64,000 nucleotides of DNA, from the NCBI GenBank assembly GCA_037957365.1, contig JARHVA010004804.1, forward strand, positions 1,365,717-1,429,716. Direction: 5' to 3'. Positions 25,189-37,007 of this stretch are shown one piece after another. Source of the DNA: Torreya grandis (taxonomy: Eukaryota; Streptophyta; Pinopsida; Cupressales; Taxaceae). The notes below the pieces were generated by a model, which was not told the origin of the DNA, searched no databases, and worked only from the letters and a program-made list of their open reading frames with translations. Within the stretch, counting starts at the first letter, position 1, and each line of letters opens with the position of its first letter. The position numbers and the translations under genes were made by a program.

Positions 25189-27714
25189 TGATGTTGGGAC
25201 CAACATATCCCATTTTTTTTACTTTGCAAAATAGGGACCCCTGTAAATGTTTCAAAACATATGTATCCTAGTCTGGCTTTCATGAGGTTACTCTTTTATA
25301 ATTTGAAGATAATACACTTGAAAAGGGATACATCCTTGTGTGTTTAATTATGATTTATGATATAACCCTACTGATGATTACCCTTGGATGGCTAAGTGTA
25401 GGTTTCATGGATGAAGGCAAGGTTCCTAAGCAAAAACACTAAGGGTTCAAATTCAATTTTTTGCAGGAGAAAATTTAGTGGGAATCGGTCCTTTTAAAAA
25501 AGACCCTAAGTTTAATTTTACATTAAGGCTTGGTTATGTTTTCAAACATGCCCAAACCTTGACATAAAATTATACTTAAGTCCCCTTTTATGTTTCTTCT
25601 CCCTCTTAAATACCTCTTAACCTCGTTAAATGTTATGTCCATAAGCCCCTTTTCATTCTAGATTAAGACCTTATCAATGTTTAGCCTAAGTTTTAATCCT
25701 TAAAAGTCTTGGTGTTTATTTAACATAGATTAAACCTCCAAGATATTAAACTTTAGTCTAAATCATGACATGTTTCATGCTCTAATTTGATGTTTTAACT
25801 TAGATGCAAATCTAACGGTCCTTGCTTCCCTGGACCTTGATCCAACAATGCAAGATCATCCTAAAACAAACCATGTACTAAACCCAACTCACTATAAAAG
25901 TTTATACGGAATTTATTTTGATGAAATCACTCCATTCATTTGACATTCATGAGGATTTATTTGATGTTAGTGAGGCATTCAAAATAAACCTCATCCAAAC
26001 TTTTATCCTTAGTCTAAAAGGGGACCTTCTAAATGTTTAAACCTTAGGCTTATGACATTAAAACATAGACCATAGTGTGTTTTAATACTATTAATTTAAG
26101 GTTAACCCCTCATCTTGAGCCTATATGCATCACAAACTAACTTAATGTTTGTGCATCTTCTAGGATTTGATTATCCACATTCACCTAATGACGTTGATCC
26201 AATAGCATGAGATAAAAGAGCCCTCAAAGCTAGGCCAATCGGAAGCCTCTTGGATCATGGTCAATGGTTCACATTCATTGCCTAGTTTGATCCAATGGAT
26301 TGCATTGACCTTGAAGTCCCAAGAGAACCGAGAACATGATGTATGGAATGTTATCATTCAACCAAAGGAACCTCATGAGCTTAAATTTGATAGTCATGTT
26401 CCCATCATTTGATGTTCATATGGACATATTTTATGTTAGCAAGACCATCAATTTAACCATAGCTAACCTCTCAACCAATCAAATACAACCTCATGGATCA
26501 TGATCAATGGTTCTCACTCCATTACTAATCTTGATCTAATGATGTGAAGTAAAGGTGTAATTTTAAACCAAGGAACCTAGAGACTGATAGCTCAACACAT
26601 GGATGAACCATATCTAGTCATTTCCAAAAGAAGCTAGAGTGCACCACTTGGCATAATTGGTCATCCATGATCCAAGCAACCAATCAAAAAGGACCTCTAA
26701 TATCTTAATCAAAGGCTTGCATTCATCTTAGAGTCTTAATCCAATAGAGTGACATAAAAGGACTTATTTAAAATCCAATGGCTAATTTTCAAAGGGATTC
26801 CCATGGGAGTGCCATGAGAACAAGCTTAAGGAGGTCCATGGAAACACCATATAAGCACTAAAGGACAATCCTAAGATTTGGTTTGCTCACGAAGACAGGA
26901 TTTTCAAAAGTAGTGCTATCCATAAGATTTGAGACATGAAAAAATTAATGAAATCCATCACATTTACTATTAAATCCTTAGAAACCCTACCAAACTAGAT
27001 TAAATCCCTAAACCTTGACTTAAAACCCCAAAACTTCAATGTTAAGGACATAACTACATTAAGCAAGCTTAAAGTGTCATCCTAAGCATTAAGACCAATC
27101 ATATTCCAAGGCAATTTACATCATGGAAGTGGCAAGACAATAATGGAAAGAAGAGACAAACATGTATCTATCTACAAACCATGAAGGGAGACACTTTGGA
27201 GATACTAAATTGGACACAGGATCATTGGCTAGTTTCATGAAGAATTGGTCCAAGATTTTCTTCACAATTGAGGAGCTACAACCTCTATCATCTAGTGACT
27301 AAAGGGTGGTAGTCACCAAGAGAAAGTTTGAGGACCTAGTTACAATCTAAATGATAGGTCTTTTTAAAGTTGATAATAAACTTGAGGTATTACATTACAT
27401 TGACATCCTTGCACCCCTATTTATTGATTATAGAATAGATAATGACTAGATCATCAAAGAAGGAGGGTCAAGTAGAATTGCTTATATTTACCTAGTAGAT
27501 TTTGAAGGATACTACAAGCTCCTTATAGCTCATATAGACCTCCCTTCCATCAAAGAATGGACTACCCAGTATAATCTAGATGTTATCCTGAGACCTTGGT
27601 TAATCCAAAGAACTCATGTATCCAAGAACCATGATGATAAAATCCCTATCATTTAATTTAGAGAAGGGGTTAGGATCATTATGACCCTATTGTGTAGAGA
27701 TTTAGGGGCAGCCA

Positions 27715-28002
27715 TTTAATGAACCGCTACACCAAAACCTCAAGGCGTTAGTGAAGTCCACCCACCAAGACCATAACATCCCACCACGCTTCCAAAGCCC
27801 AGACTCTGGGCTAGATTTGCACATGTACATGAGATCCACTATGTGTACGAGCCCCAACCAAACACTACAATACCAATGTAACCCACCCGCTCTGCGACTT
27901 GAACCTGGGTGGAGGCTCTGATACCACATGTAACAAACCGCTACACCAAAACCTCAAGGTGTTAGTGAAGTCCACCCACCAGGACCATGATAAGCCACCA
28001 CA
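27715..28002 (-). mobile_element. 288-bp TRIM/SMART-like miniature LTR retrotransposon
   Basis: Two direct repeats of about 74 bp (27715-27788 and 27929-28002) flank about 140 bp. On the minus strand the left terminal repeat starts TGTGGTGGC and ends GTTACA. Two bases later comes TGGTATCAGAGCC, the standard plant primer-binding site complementary to initiator methionine tRNA. A short purine-rich stretch (TTGGAAG) lies before the other repeat. The size and plan fit the TRIM/SMART class. It retains at least seven CpG in 288 bp while the surroundings have almost none, so it is the youngest insertion in the window. Flanking 5-mers AGCCA and ACCTA are at best a decayed target duplication. Known copies of this class rely on proteins from other elements. 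Confidence 0.8.
27911..27926 (-). promoter_or_regulatory. Initiator-Met tRNA primer-binding site
   Basis: The minus strand reads TGGTATCAGAGCCTCC; the first 13 bases are the standard primer-binding site of many plant LTR retrotransposons. It lies 2 bp inside the terminal repeat ending at 27929. Confidence 0.85.
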
Positions 28003-31000
28003 ACCTATGTTGACCCCAGATGGGTTTCCTACATATATTTCATGGTGGAAGAGAAGCTAACTCCACCTATTAGAGAGTCGATTAGCATCCACTTAGGGAG
28101 ACAATTTTATGGCATTAAGAAAAGGACATTCTAAAAATTCACCATGATGTCCTATTTTTTAGACTCATTAATTTCTGTTAAGAAGTGGTCCACCCACAAT
28201 AAAATTACCATTTTCCATCACTATGTAAAATTGCACATCTTCAAGTATAGAGTTCACAAACAGTTCAATTATGATTTCATATACCCAACTTTGGTCAATA
28301 ATATCATAAGGAACCCCATTCCTAAGATGCATCCTCTTGTCAAGAAGTATTTTGAACTCATGGGAGATATTTTGTACTATTTAGACTGTATCATTATTAG
28401 AATGGAAGGGATCATGACCCAACCATTCAAGTTTCTTGTCTATGGCCCCCTCAAGTTAGTTGAGAAATAAATTGCTCACCAAATCTTCCAAGGAATTGAT
28501 AATGTTTATAGGGAGAAGAGGAAGCAAATTTTTCATCCCTTCTCATTCTTGATTGGGAGAACTTTGATCTAGGACTAGAAATAATTAGACATCATGTCTA
28601 GACATAGGGATGCCTTCTACTTTTAGAAGGATGACCTAAAGGAATGGGACCCCAATAAAAATGTTATCCCTCATTTTAAATAAAATAAACTAACCAAAGT
28701 AACCTATGAGCACAAGGTTGGTCCATATGACCATTTTTACACTAAAGCTACAGCCTTTGATGAAGTCCTTGCTAGGTGTAGGTAGCATGGTTTTAAACTT
28801 GAACATAAACTATAAAGAGAGGAGAAACCAATTGGGGAGAGATGGAAAATGAACCCATTGTAGTATCATTTACTACCTTCCAATTCTAGTGCACCTCCAA
28901 GTCAACCACAATAGGAATCACTCAAAATTCAAGGGCCTAGTGAGAAGAAAATTGAAGAAATGCTAGGATAAGGCCCTTCATCATCAGCCCAACCTCCAAA
29001 ACCATCTTTTCCAATGGAAAAATTTGATATGGTTTCCCTAGAACCATATGAGATGGTGGAAGAATTCCTTAAGGAACTTGTAGAAACCTATGGGTCTAAT
29101 CAAGAATATCAGGGAGCCATAGCTGAGGTGGCAAAAATTGAATGACCCCAACTAGGTGAAGAAGAAAAGGGAAAAGAAGTGGCATTAGAATTGGTCCCTA
29201 TCACACAAAAGAAGAGGGAAGCTAAGTTAGCCCTTGTCCCTCAATTCTCCAAAAGACCAAAGGTGACATGGACCCATCCCACAAATGAAATAAATTTGTT
29301 TAGTGATGAGTTCTCCATACATGGACCTATCATTCTTAACTCATTCATAAATGGGAAACTCCAAAAAGTTCCTTCCCAATCACCCTCACTAGCAATTACT
29401 AGCTCTACAGGTGGAGATCCCCTTGATAATGTCAAACCCTAGATTAAGGAGCTCATGAAGGAGCAAGAAGAAAGAAGAATTGTTCAAGCAACCAAAGAAA
29501 GTGGCAAAAAAATAAAAGACCTAGGAGCATCAAGTGGAAATGTGATTGAAACCTAAGAGATAACCAAACCCTCTAAACCAATTGACATTATCATGTATAA
29601 TCCAAATATAGTAGGGTTTGAAAGGGTGACAACCAAGAAAACTACCATTAACACTGAGGAGTTCACCTTTCAAAAGGTGAAACCTTTTGTAGGCCTAACT
29701 CTTATACAAGGACAAGAAATAGGGGATCATCCCATCCATCAAAAGGATGTGGTAAGTTTGGTAGTGGCCCAATTAGCAATGACATTGAGTGGAATCTATG
29801 GGATGCAATAGAGGATCACCAATTTAAAAGAGGAGAAGAAAGACTTGGAAGCATAGGTTACATTTTTAGTCCCTGTTGATATGATGAAGTTGTTGAATAA
29901 GTCCTTTGACACATTTGAAGGGTTGAAGGCCTTGAAGCTTAGATCAAATACCTTGACCCATAAAATTAGGAAATCATAGGCTTTAATCACTCAGTGGCAG
30001 AACTCTAGAGATCAGGCAACTGAATTGATTAATGTCCATAACACCAAGCAAGTTTAGGGTGTCAAGATCATCAAGTTGAAGCATTTTTATGCCCTCCTAG
30101 GAGTCATTAAAGATAATATATTAGACCTAATAAAATGGTGTGATAGTATCAACAGCTTCATGGAGGAGGAAAAAGGCTTGATAACAAGAATGGATAATCT
30201 CTTAAAGACACTATTGGTAAACCCTTCGAAGATCAATGTCGCAGGCTTGATAGATGATGAAGAGTTCAAGTAAAGAGTCAGTACCTTCATCTAAAAAATA
30301 AGGAAAACCATGGCCAACCTATAAAAGATAATTAGAAGGTCCTTGATATCACCATTACATCAAAAAAGTATATTTTAGTGGCCCAATGCATTTAGGAACT
30401 TAAATCCAAGAGTGACAAAGAATTTAACACATTGGTAGGTCAAAAAGAGGATTGTTTGATGAAGCCTATAGTAGATTTTGAGCTAATCAGAGAAGAATAT
30501 ACTAAGGTGAAGAACATCCTAAATAAATAACCCAAGGGAACCACCAATGTAACATAAAATAATATTCTTTGTAATATATATGCTAGTATGTTAGCATATA
30601 TTAGACTTTTTTTGTAAAAATTGGCATAGAAAGCCTTTTACATTGTAATTTATATATTAAGACAACTATCCTTATCAGCCCATGGATAATTTGAAAATAT
30701 AACTAGTATACCACCTATGTTTCCTATAAATAGTTAAAGGTTACCATTTTTTAAAGGAGAGACTCTGAACAATTTCTATACAAAAGAGCATTTCATACAA
30801 CTCAGGAATTCTGAAAAGATTGTCTGAATAGTTTGTTGAAAGCCAATGTTGTCTCTCAAGTGCATGTTTTGAGATACATTTTATATCATAGGGTTGTTAA
30901 TTTGTGTTAATGTTATATTAATTGAAAATATCTTAGGTATACTTCATTTTATTTTCTCTGCATTTGGATGTGCATATGTTATTCAAGTTATAGTAGTAAA

Positions 31001-31478
31001 CTTTTAAAGTAAACTTGGTTCTTAATTGTGTTTTATATATGTACTTTGAAGCTTGCCTAGTTTGTGATGTAATCTAAGTTTATACTATTTTACACCACAA
31101 ATTAGCTCATGTATACTCAAAATAATTAGAACTTTGTCATAATATTTGAGAGGGGAATTTGCAATCATGTTCTCTTTTCTGCTTTACCCTTCCTTTTTCT
31201 ATTTTCTTTATCAAAAATCACATAGTTTAAATATAATTATTAATATCAATTTAGATTAATTTTTGGCTTGAAATATCATAAATATCTAGACCCTAGTGGC
31301 CCCCAACCACCAAATTAAATAAATAATGTGGATAGCTCCCAAACTTTACTTCTATTCCACCACAAACATCATAGAATTGTCACAAACTAAAACTCATGCC
31401 TTGGATTATTTAAATCCTACAATGAGAAGTTTTCATAAACACTAAATAGAACCTTTTAGGTAACTATAATAATCAACA

Positions 31479-34404
31479 CTAAGGAGGCCAAAAGAGCTTG
31501 AGGAGCCTCAACTAGCTTGAGACCACCATGCACACCTTCATGCCTAGAAAGTTGTAAGTCTTCCAAAGCTAATTCCAAGAAATTTTTGTGGATAAATAAG
31601 TTTAAATGGATCTTAAATTATCCAAATAAAACATCCAAAGAGTCCTTGTTATTTATAATGACCATTAAAGGCCTCATGCAAGATGGATAACAAGAAACAT
31701 ATCTCAAGCCTTAAGAAGCTTATGTCCACTCACAGGTAGCCAAACAAGTTTTTGACATAAGTGAAGATTATAAAGCATGGAGTGAAATATTTTAGGCATT
31801 ATAAATGTTTTCAAATATTAAATAAATTTTCCAGTCCTTTCCAAACATAATTTTGGTGTTTTAGGCCAAAATGCACTCTCTTGACTAAGCATGCAACTAG
31901 GAGTTCGAGATGAATTTTTAAATTATTATTACATGATCCATAAGTTGCATGGGGATATAATATTTTAGGATTGGTTGGATAATTTTTTCTAATTCATTTT
32001 ACAATCATTGAGTATTCCATTAATTATCACAACTCTATGAATAATTGTTAAGGATTAAAAGCCTTCTTAAACCCTCACAACTTGGTTTTGGGAGAAGTTT
32101 TGTATTTTTTGAGATTTTTTATGAAAAAAATAATGGTTTAATATATTATGGTACATATTTTACCTTTATAAACATTTTTACATCAAATTTTAGAGGTAAA
32201 AAGTGAAAAATTACAAGTTGGCCAAATTCAAGGTTTTGGCATGCAAATGTAAACAGTCAAAAAAAGAGTTTTTGAGGAACTTAAATTATTTAATGATAAA
32301 ATTTAATGATTTTAAAATTTATATGATATATTATATGTCAAAATTTAAAAATAATTAGGTATTTATACTTCATAAATCTCAATAAATGCCTTTTTCTCTC
32401 TTCCTAGGTTTCTTGGTTCTCTTTTTCTGAGTGTGTAGCAGGGACAAATTGGTGATTCCAGATGTTTTTATTGATTAAAAAATTCCAAAAAATTATTTTA
32501 ATAGTTTTTTAGGTAATATTTTTCCTAATTAAAAATAATTAATACTTTTTACCTCATAAAACTCAATAAAATGGAAAAATACAATGCTACACATGCTCAA
32601 AAATGAGACAAGGTAAGTCAAGATAACCCCAAAAGATGTAAATATTGAGTTCTACTCAATGAAATGAATAAAAATTTGACATGGAGGTATTTTTTTATTT
32701 TATTAAAGTTTAATTTTTTTTAATTTCCATAATATACTTTAATAGAGATAAAATGGAAAATTACAGGTTTACTAAAGAAGCATTTCAAGGATTCTCACTT
32801 GCTTGCTCACACATGAAGTTGGAATCGAGTGTTTTAGGTCTAATTAAGAGATTAAATTTTGTATAAAAGTATATGAAATAATATATTATATGTTAAAATA
32901 CCATTTATACCAATTATATTATAAAATCATGAAGATCCACTAAGTTACAAGCTCTCATGGTGCTTTTTAGGCTCAAAATGGCTTAGAAAAGCTCATAGTT
33001 GCAGGTCTAATGGAGGTCTCCACCATTATTTCAGGTATTTAAGGAAGCATAAAACTTAATTTTAATCCTTATATTCATATAATGGAGGTGTTTAATTCTT
33101 TTATATGTCATAATATGGCTACTATGGTCTTAACATAACCCTAAATGAGAGTTTTCGAATAACTAATGAAGAAAGGTTTGAGCTTGAAAACCTCCATTAA
33201 TGGAGTCCAAAAGAGTTATAGGTATCATGGTATTTTTTAAGGTTTTAGGATACAATAAATGGTAAATAATAATCAAATATTATTTTTAAACAAACCCTCA
33301 AGGTCTACCAAACATCAAATGCTAAAGTGACAAGCCTTCACAAAGTTACTAGAGGCTTCTAAGAGACCAAGTGGAGATGTGGCATAGAAGGCAAGTGGGA
33401 AAGTTGAGGAAGTTGAAGGTATTGTAAAATAAAATGGGGAATTAAAGTAACTTATATAATTTTAATAATTTCTCTATGTATTAGATGATGACATCACTCA
33501 AGGCATCAAGGTTTTAAACATTAAGAGCCTTTTTTAGGCTAATGGGAGAAAAAGGATCCTTTTGAGGTCAAAAGGAGCTTAAATTTCAAGAAAGGGTGAG
33601 TTTAAAGGACACAAAGATATAAATTAAGGCCTAAATATCTCCCTTATATGTTGGATGGTCAAAATATGGTGGTTTAAGTACATTAATTGAGGATTGGAAG
33701 CTTTTTCCTCCTCTTTTCTCTTCCCTTCTTCTATATATTTCATTTTTTCATTGTAAGATACTAATTCTTATTGTTCTATGGTGTATACATACCCATTTTG
33801 TAATGAAAAAATCTCTTGATAGTAATATAATATTTTATTTACCTTTCTCTATCCTTTCTTATTGAGTTTAGTCAAGTTTGTGCATGAATACTTTGTGAAG
33901 GATCCCTCTTTCTTGGTGTTTATCCTCTCTCTCTTGCCTCTATGCAAGATAGTTTTATGTTTTCAGGTCTTCGGATGTGATATATCAATCATGAGGTTAA
34001 GATATTTTGTGTATATGATCATCCCTTCCTCCTTTGTCTTATTTCATTGATCCTTCTTAAGAAACACTTATGTAACCAACTTGTTATGGATTTTGTGTGA
34101 GTGTATGAGTTCTTGGTTATCATTTGTGTGTGTTTCAAAGCAAAGAGGAGTGTTAAATCTTGGTGTATCACCCTTTTTTTACTTTTTAGTTACTCTTTTA
34201 TCCTCTTTCTAACCCTTTTATTTGGAAATCATTAGTTTTGAGTAGTTTACTAAGAGCCTAATTGATACACCTAGGGAGTTGGCTCGTAACATAGAGGTTC
34301 ACCTTCATTACACAATACCCACAGTTTGGAGGTGTTCCCATTATGTGTATATGTTGGAGAGAGCCTAAAAAACCCTCTCCAAGGGTAAAAATCTATGCCA
34401 TAAT
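31479..34404 (+). repeat. Family 1 LTR copy 1, right part
   Basis: It starts with the second CTAAG and aligns continuously with 38361-41254 and with 45198-45437 plus 60916-63774. It holds a TATA motif, the TTTCTTGGTGTTTATCC block with a short CT run, and the pre-PBS block (TTGATACACCTAGGGAG). The LTR end is placed near 34404, before the primer-binding site at 34411. The joined LTR is about 4.25 kb. Confidence 0.9.
33732..33738 (+). promoter_or_regulatory. TATA motif of family 1 LTR copy 1
   Basis: TATATAT follows a pyrimidine-rich run (CTCTTTTCTCTTCCC) and is kept in all three LTR copies about 665 nt before the LTR end, after discounting the CT expansion in copy 3. It is the best candidate for the U3/R promoter. 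Confidence 0.55.
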
Positions 34405-34410
34405 AGTTTT

Positions 34411-34428
34411 TGGTATGATTGATTGGAT
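34411..34428 (+). promoter_or_regulatory. Family 1 primer-binding site, unit 1 (decayed)
   Basis: It reads TGGTATGATTGATTGGAT. Together with TGTCATACCTAATGGGAA in unit 2 and TGGCACACCTGATGATAT in unit 3, the consensus resembles TGGCATGCCAAGTGGGAC of family 2. Confidence 0.6.
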
Positions 34429-34509
34429 TACTACATTCTTCACTTCACTAAAGGGTTCTTGGTGTTTCTCTTCAGTGTAATCAACCTTCAAAGGCACATT
34501 TTCAAAAAT

Positions 34510-36743
34510 AAATGGTTACTCCACTATGAAAATTATTTGGTAAAGCTTCCTAAGTTCCCAAAATCATAAATTTGGTATGTATACTCAAACCTATTTTAAT
34601 CAATATGTTTATTCTCTACCTCACCATCACTCATATTAGGCTATAATGTTTATGTGTTTCCCCCAAGTGGCCATCAAACAACCTATCATCATTATCATGG
34701 CATTTTCCTCCCTCCCACCCTTGTGTATGACCAATATCAGCCTCCTTTATATTTAAATTAGTCCTATAATCCCCCTTGTCAAGACTATGTTTATCCTATT
34801 ACATCCTTGTCAAGCATCAAGAAAGCATTATCAGATTATATGAAGTTGATATGGGAGATTGGTAGGGGTTTAGAAAAAAAACTAGTCATCCCTATCCATG
34901 TTATAAAAGAGGCAAGGAATTCTCTTTAGTTGGTCAAGAATAGATGGTTAGTTTTTTAAGGTGAAAAATGGGAATTTTTTGAGAGGGAGAATAAAGTGTG
35001 GTTGAGAAGCATGGTCCAAAGATTGGAGAGTGTGTTGATATATTATGAAGATCAGCAAGCTCAATGTAATCATTATTATACATCCTCTCCCCTCCAGGAG
35101 CCTCAAGCTTAGCCTCCAAGGTTTCAAATCAGCCCCCTATCAAACCTTATCAAGGACCATCATTTTCAAGCATCAGAGAAGCAATAATAGACCAAGGGAG
35201 ATAATCATGAAGATAAATAAAGAGGTTGGACTTAGACAAGAATTCCAAATTCATGCCATGGAGGGGAAAAGGATCTTATTGCATGAGTTTTAGCATGTGT
35301 GGTCATCCATTTAAGAAGGTGACTATCCACATGTTGAGAAGTTAGAGATGAAGGAGTGGGTACTATCCATTAAAGAGGTGTTAGATCTTAGGAGAGAGAA
35401 AATATCCAACCAAAACAAATTATTTTACCTCTCCTACTCCTACACACACTCTCCTTCAAGATAATGAATCCATCCTATCAGGGATCTCTCCCTATGCCAA
35501 TGATCTTGGTTATACCATGCCCTCACTATTGAGACCACTCTCTCCTAGGAATATTCAATAAAAATAACACAACAAGGTGGTTTCACCATATACATTTACC
35601 TCATGGAAATCAGTCAAGGAAGTCATGAGATGAAGGAGGAGGTGCTAGTTGTGGTGACCCAAGAATCAGTCTTAGAGGAGGATATTTTGGTTTTAAAAAA
35701 ATAATTTTATACATAGATCAACTCAATGAAATTAATTTAAAAGAGTTACAATACCCCCTCTTCCATCCTCAAGATCCACCAAAGACACCTCTCAAGATCC
35801 CTAGTTGGAGTAGTAATCTCCTAAGCTACAAGCAAGGTGAACCTCTTCACCCTCCCACCATCCCCATCTTGGAGAAAGAACCCATTTTACCAAGGATAGA
35901 GGATGAGATTGTAGTCATAAGTGAGATAAAAGAGGAAAATAAAAGTGTCTATGATGAATATATCATAATAAGAATCCCACTTCATTTAGATGAGGAAAAA
36001 TTAGGTTTCAACTAGCCTTCTTGGCATAGCTTTGACACTAATAAATTAGAGCTTGGAGATGACAATCCTCAAGCTGAATAAGGGGTAGACCTTGAATTGG
36101 ATACTAAATTTCCATTTTACATAGATGAAAATGAATAAGGTAAGAATGGGATTAAATCAATTTATCAATCTTAGAATTAGGTGTCATTTTAATGTGGTGA
36201 TGATGTCTTTAGGTTTGAAGAAGATGGTCAAATCAAGATCCTCAAAAGCATGATGAGTTAGACCTTGCTTGAAATGATTATCCTCCTTTATATATAAAGG
36301 AATAAGAACAATATAGATATTATATATTGAGACTTGGTGAAGTTGATACTATCTCTCTTACAAGTGACCAAGAGGAAGTTACCCTTTGGGATGAACTAGA
36401 TCTCTTTTGCCTAAGCTTAGATAGTCAACCTTCATGTTGAAAAGAGTCATCAAGTGAAAAGTTTGAAAGTGATCCTATAACCCATCATAAAGTGAGATTA
36501 GAGAGATTTATAAAGGATAACTACTATAATCAAGAAAGTATTGAACTAGTAAGGGATTTTCTTTATATTGGAGACATGTTTGTCCTAATTCATCTGTTGG
36601 AGACCATGCCAAAAAGATTGGCAATCAAACAACCTAGTTCACCATATTTGGTATCTCAAAAGCAAGGTATATTTAATCCTTTTCAATTAAAAATGAGTGA
36701 TTATAAAATATTCCCATTTGACCCAATAGGAATTTACTTTTAA
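34510..36743 (+). pseudogene. Family 1 internal protein, unit 1 (decayed, unrecognised)
   Basis: Pieces in order: a Pro/Tyr/His/Gln-rich start (YDQYQPPLY near 34727); VIPIHVIKEARNSL, VKNRW, GEKWEFFE and QRLESVL (34880-35040); in the next frame IMKINKEV, then HVEKLEMKEW (to about 35460); FTSWKSVKEV and EEVLVVVTQE (about 35600); an acidic part (EDEIVVISEIKEEN near 35905); and a final open stretch 36492-36743 ending KIFPFDPIG. All have counterparts in unit 2, and several in family 2 and at 1405-1881. Stops are mostly TAA/TAG, with at least two frameshifts. No known domain is recognised. Its position after the leader and its Pro/Tyr-rich linker suggest descent from gag; this is inference. Confidence 0.65.
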
Positions 36744-37007
36744 GTTTTAGTTTTACACATTGTATAGTCTACTACTTTCCTCTAAGTGTTTCATGCACAT
36801 CCCTTATGTTTTATTTTTTCAGTGCCTAAGTGCTTTGAGAACATTGTTTTTTGTTATTGATATAGATAGAATATATCCATAGGTTGGAAAAAAAATTAAC
36901 TTCATATATATTTTTTTTAGTGAGAGAGGATACTCCCTTACCCAATGGATACTAAGGTTACTAGTCTCTTGCATGGTAGGCATGCAATCCTCAGAGGTCA
37001 CTAGAAA

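Larger units (their letters stand above)
27123..30540 (+). pseudogene. Decayed ORF of >1,000 codons, unrecognised protein (gag-like position)
   Basis: A possible start is the Met codon at 27123. The first part (to about 27714) reads in one frame with FGDTKLDTGSLASF, FEDLV and EGYYKLLIAHIDLPS. It is split by a miniature element at 27715-28002. From about 28006 to 30290 a single frame persists for 2.3 kb with roughly twenty stops, almost all TAA/TAG, and no frameshift. Landmarks are WVSYIYFMVEEKL, HPLVKKYFELMGDILYYL, a Pro/Ser-rich middle (SSSAQPPKPSFP), NLFSDEFSIHGPI, and a helical Lys/Glu-rich C-terminal part ending near 30528 after a frameshift (FELIREEYTKVKNIL). No catalytic motif or known domain was recognised. 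It may be an element-specific gag or a captured host gene; its place as the only coding sequence argues for gag. Confidence 0.65.
25189..31478 (+). mobile_element. Nested 6.29-kb LTR-type element carrying a very long decayed ORF
   Basis: The insert starts TGATGTTGGGACC and ends AATCAACA, giving TG...CA termini with a 5-bp duplication CTAAG. Removing it restores a continuous family 1 LTR and a unit of 6,855 nt, against 6,860 for the next unit. The left 1.9 kb and right 0.9 kb are non-coding; 27123-30540 is a decayed ORF. I could not find two matching LTRs, so either one LTR was replaced or deleted, or divergence hides them. No protease or reverse transcriptase is visible, so it is non-autonomous. 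Confidence 0.75.
34405..37007 (+). mobile_element. Family 1 internal region, unit 1
   Basis: It runs from the LTR end through the primer-binding site to the next LTR start at 37008 and is about 2.6 kb long. It is filled by one decayed protein. There is no protease, reverse transcriptase or integrase. The last 20 nt before the next LTR include GTCACTAGAAA; no true polypurine tract is present. Confidence 0.85.

Noticed and set aside
27702..27929. 75-codon minus-strand frame
   Set aside because: It coincides with the miniature LTR element and includes its terminal repeat; no protein is expected.
27715..28002. tRNA gene, SINE or Cassandra-type element
   Set aside because: A B-box-like GGTTCAAGTC is present on the minus strand, but there is no A box or tRNA fold and no 5S-like sequence; the PBS and terminal repeats fit a TRIM/SMART element.
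28006..30290. Alternative genetic code with TAA/TAG read as Gln
   Set aside because: Stops also face Glu and other residues in paired copies, TGA and frameshifts occur in neighbouring remnants, and plant retroelement context makes C-to-T decay the simpler cause.
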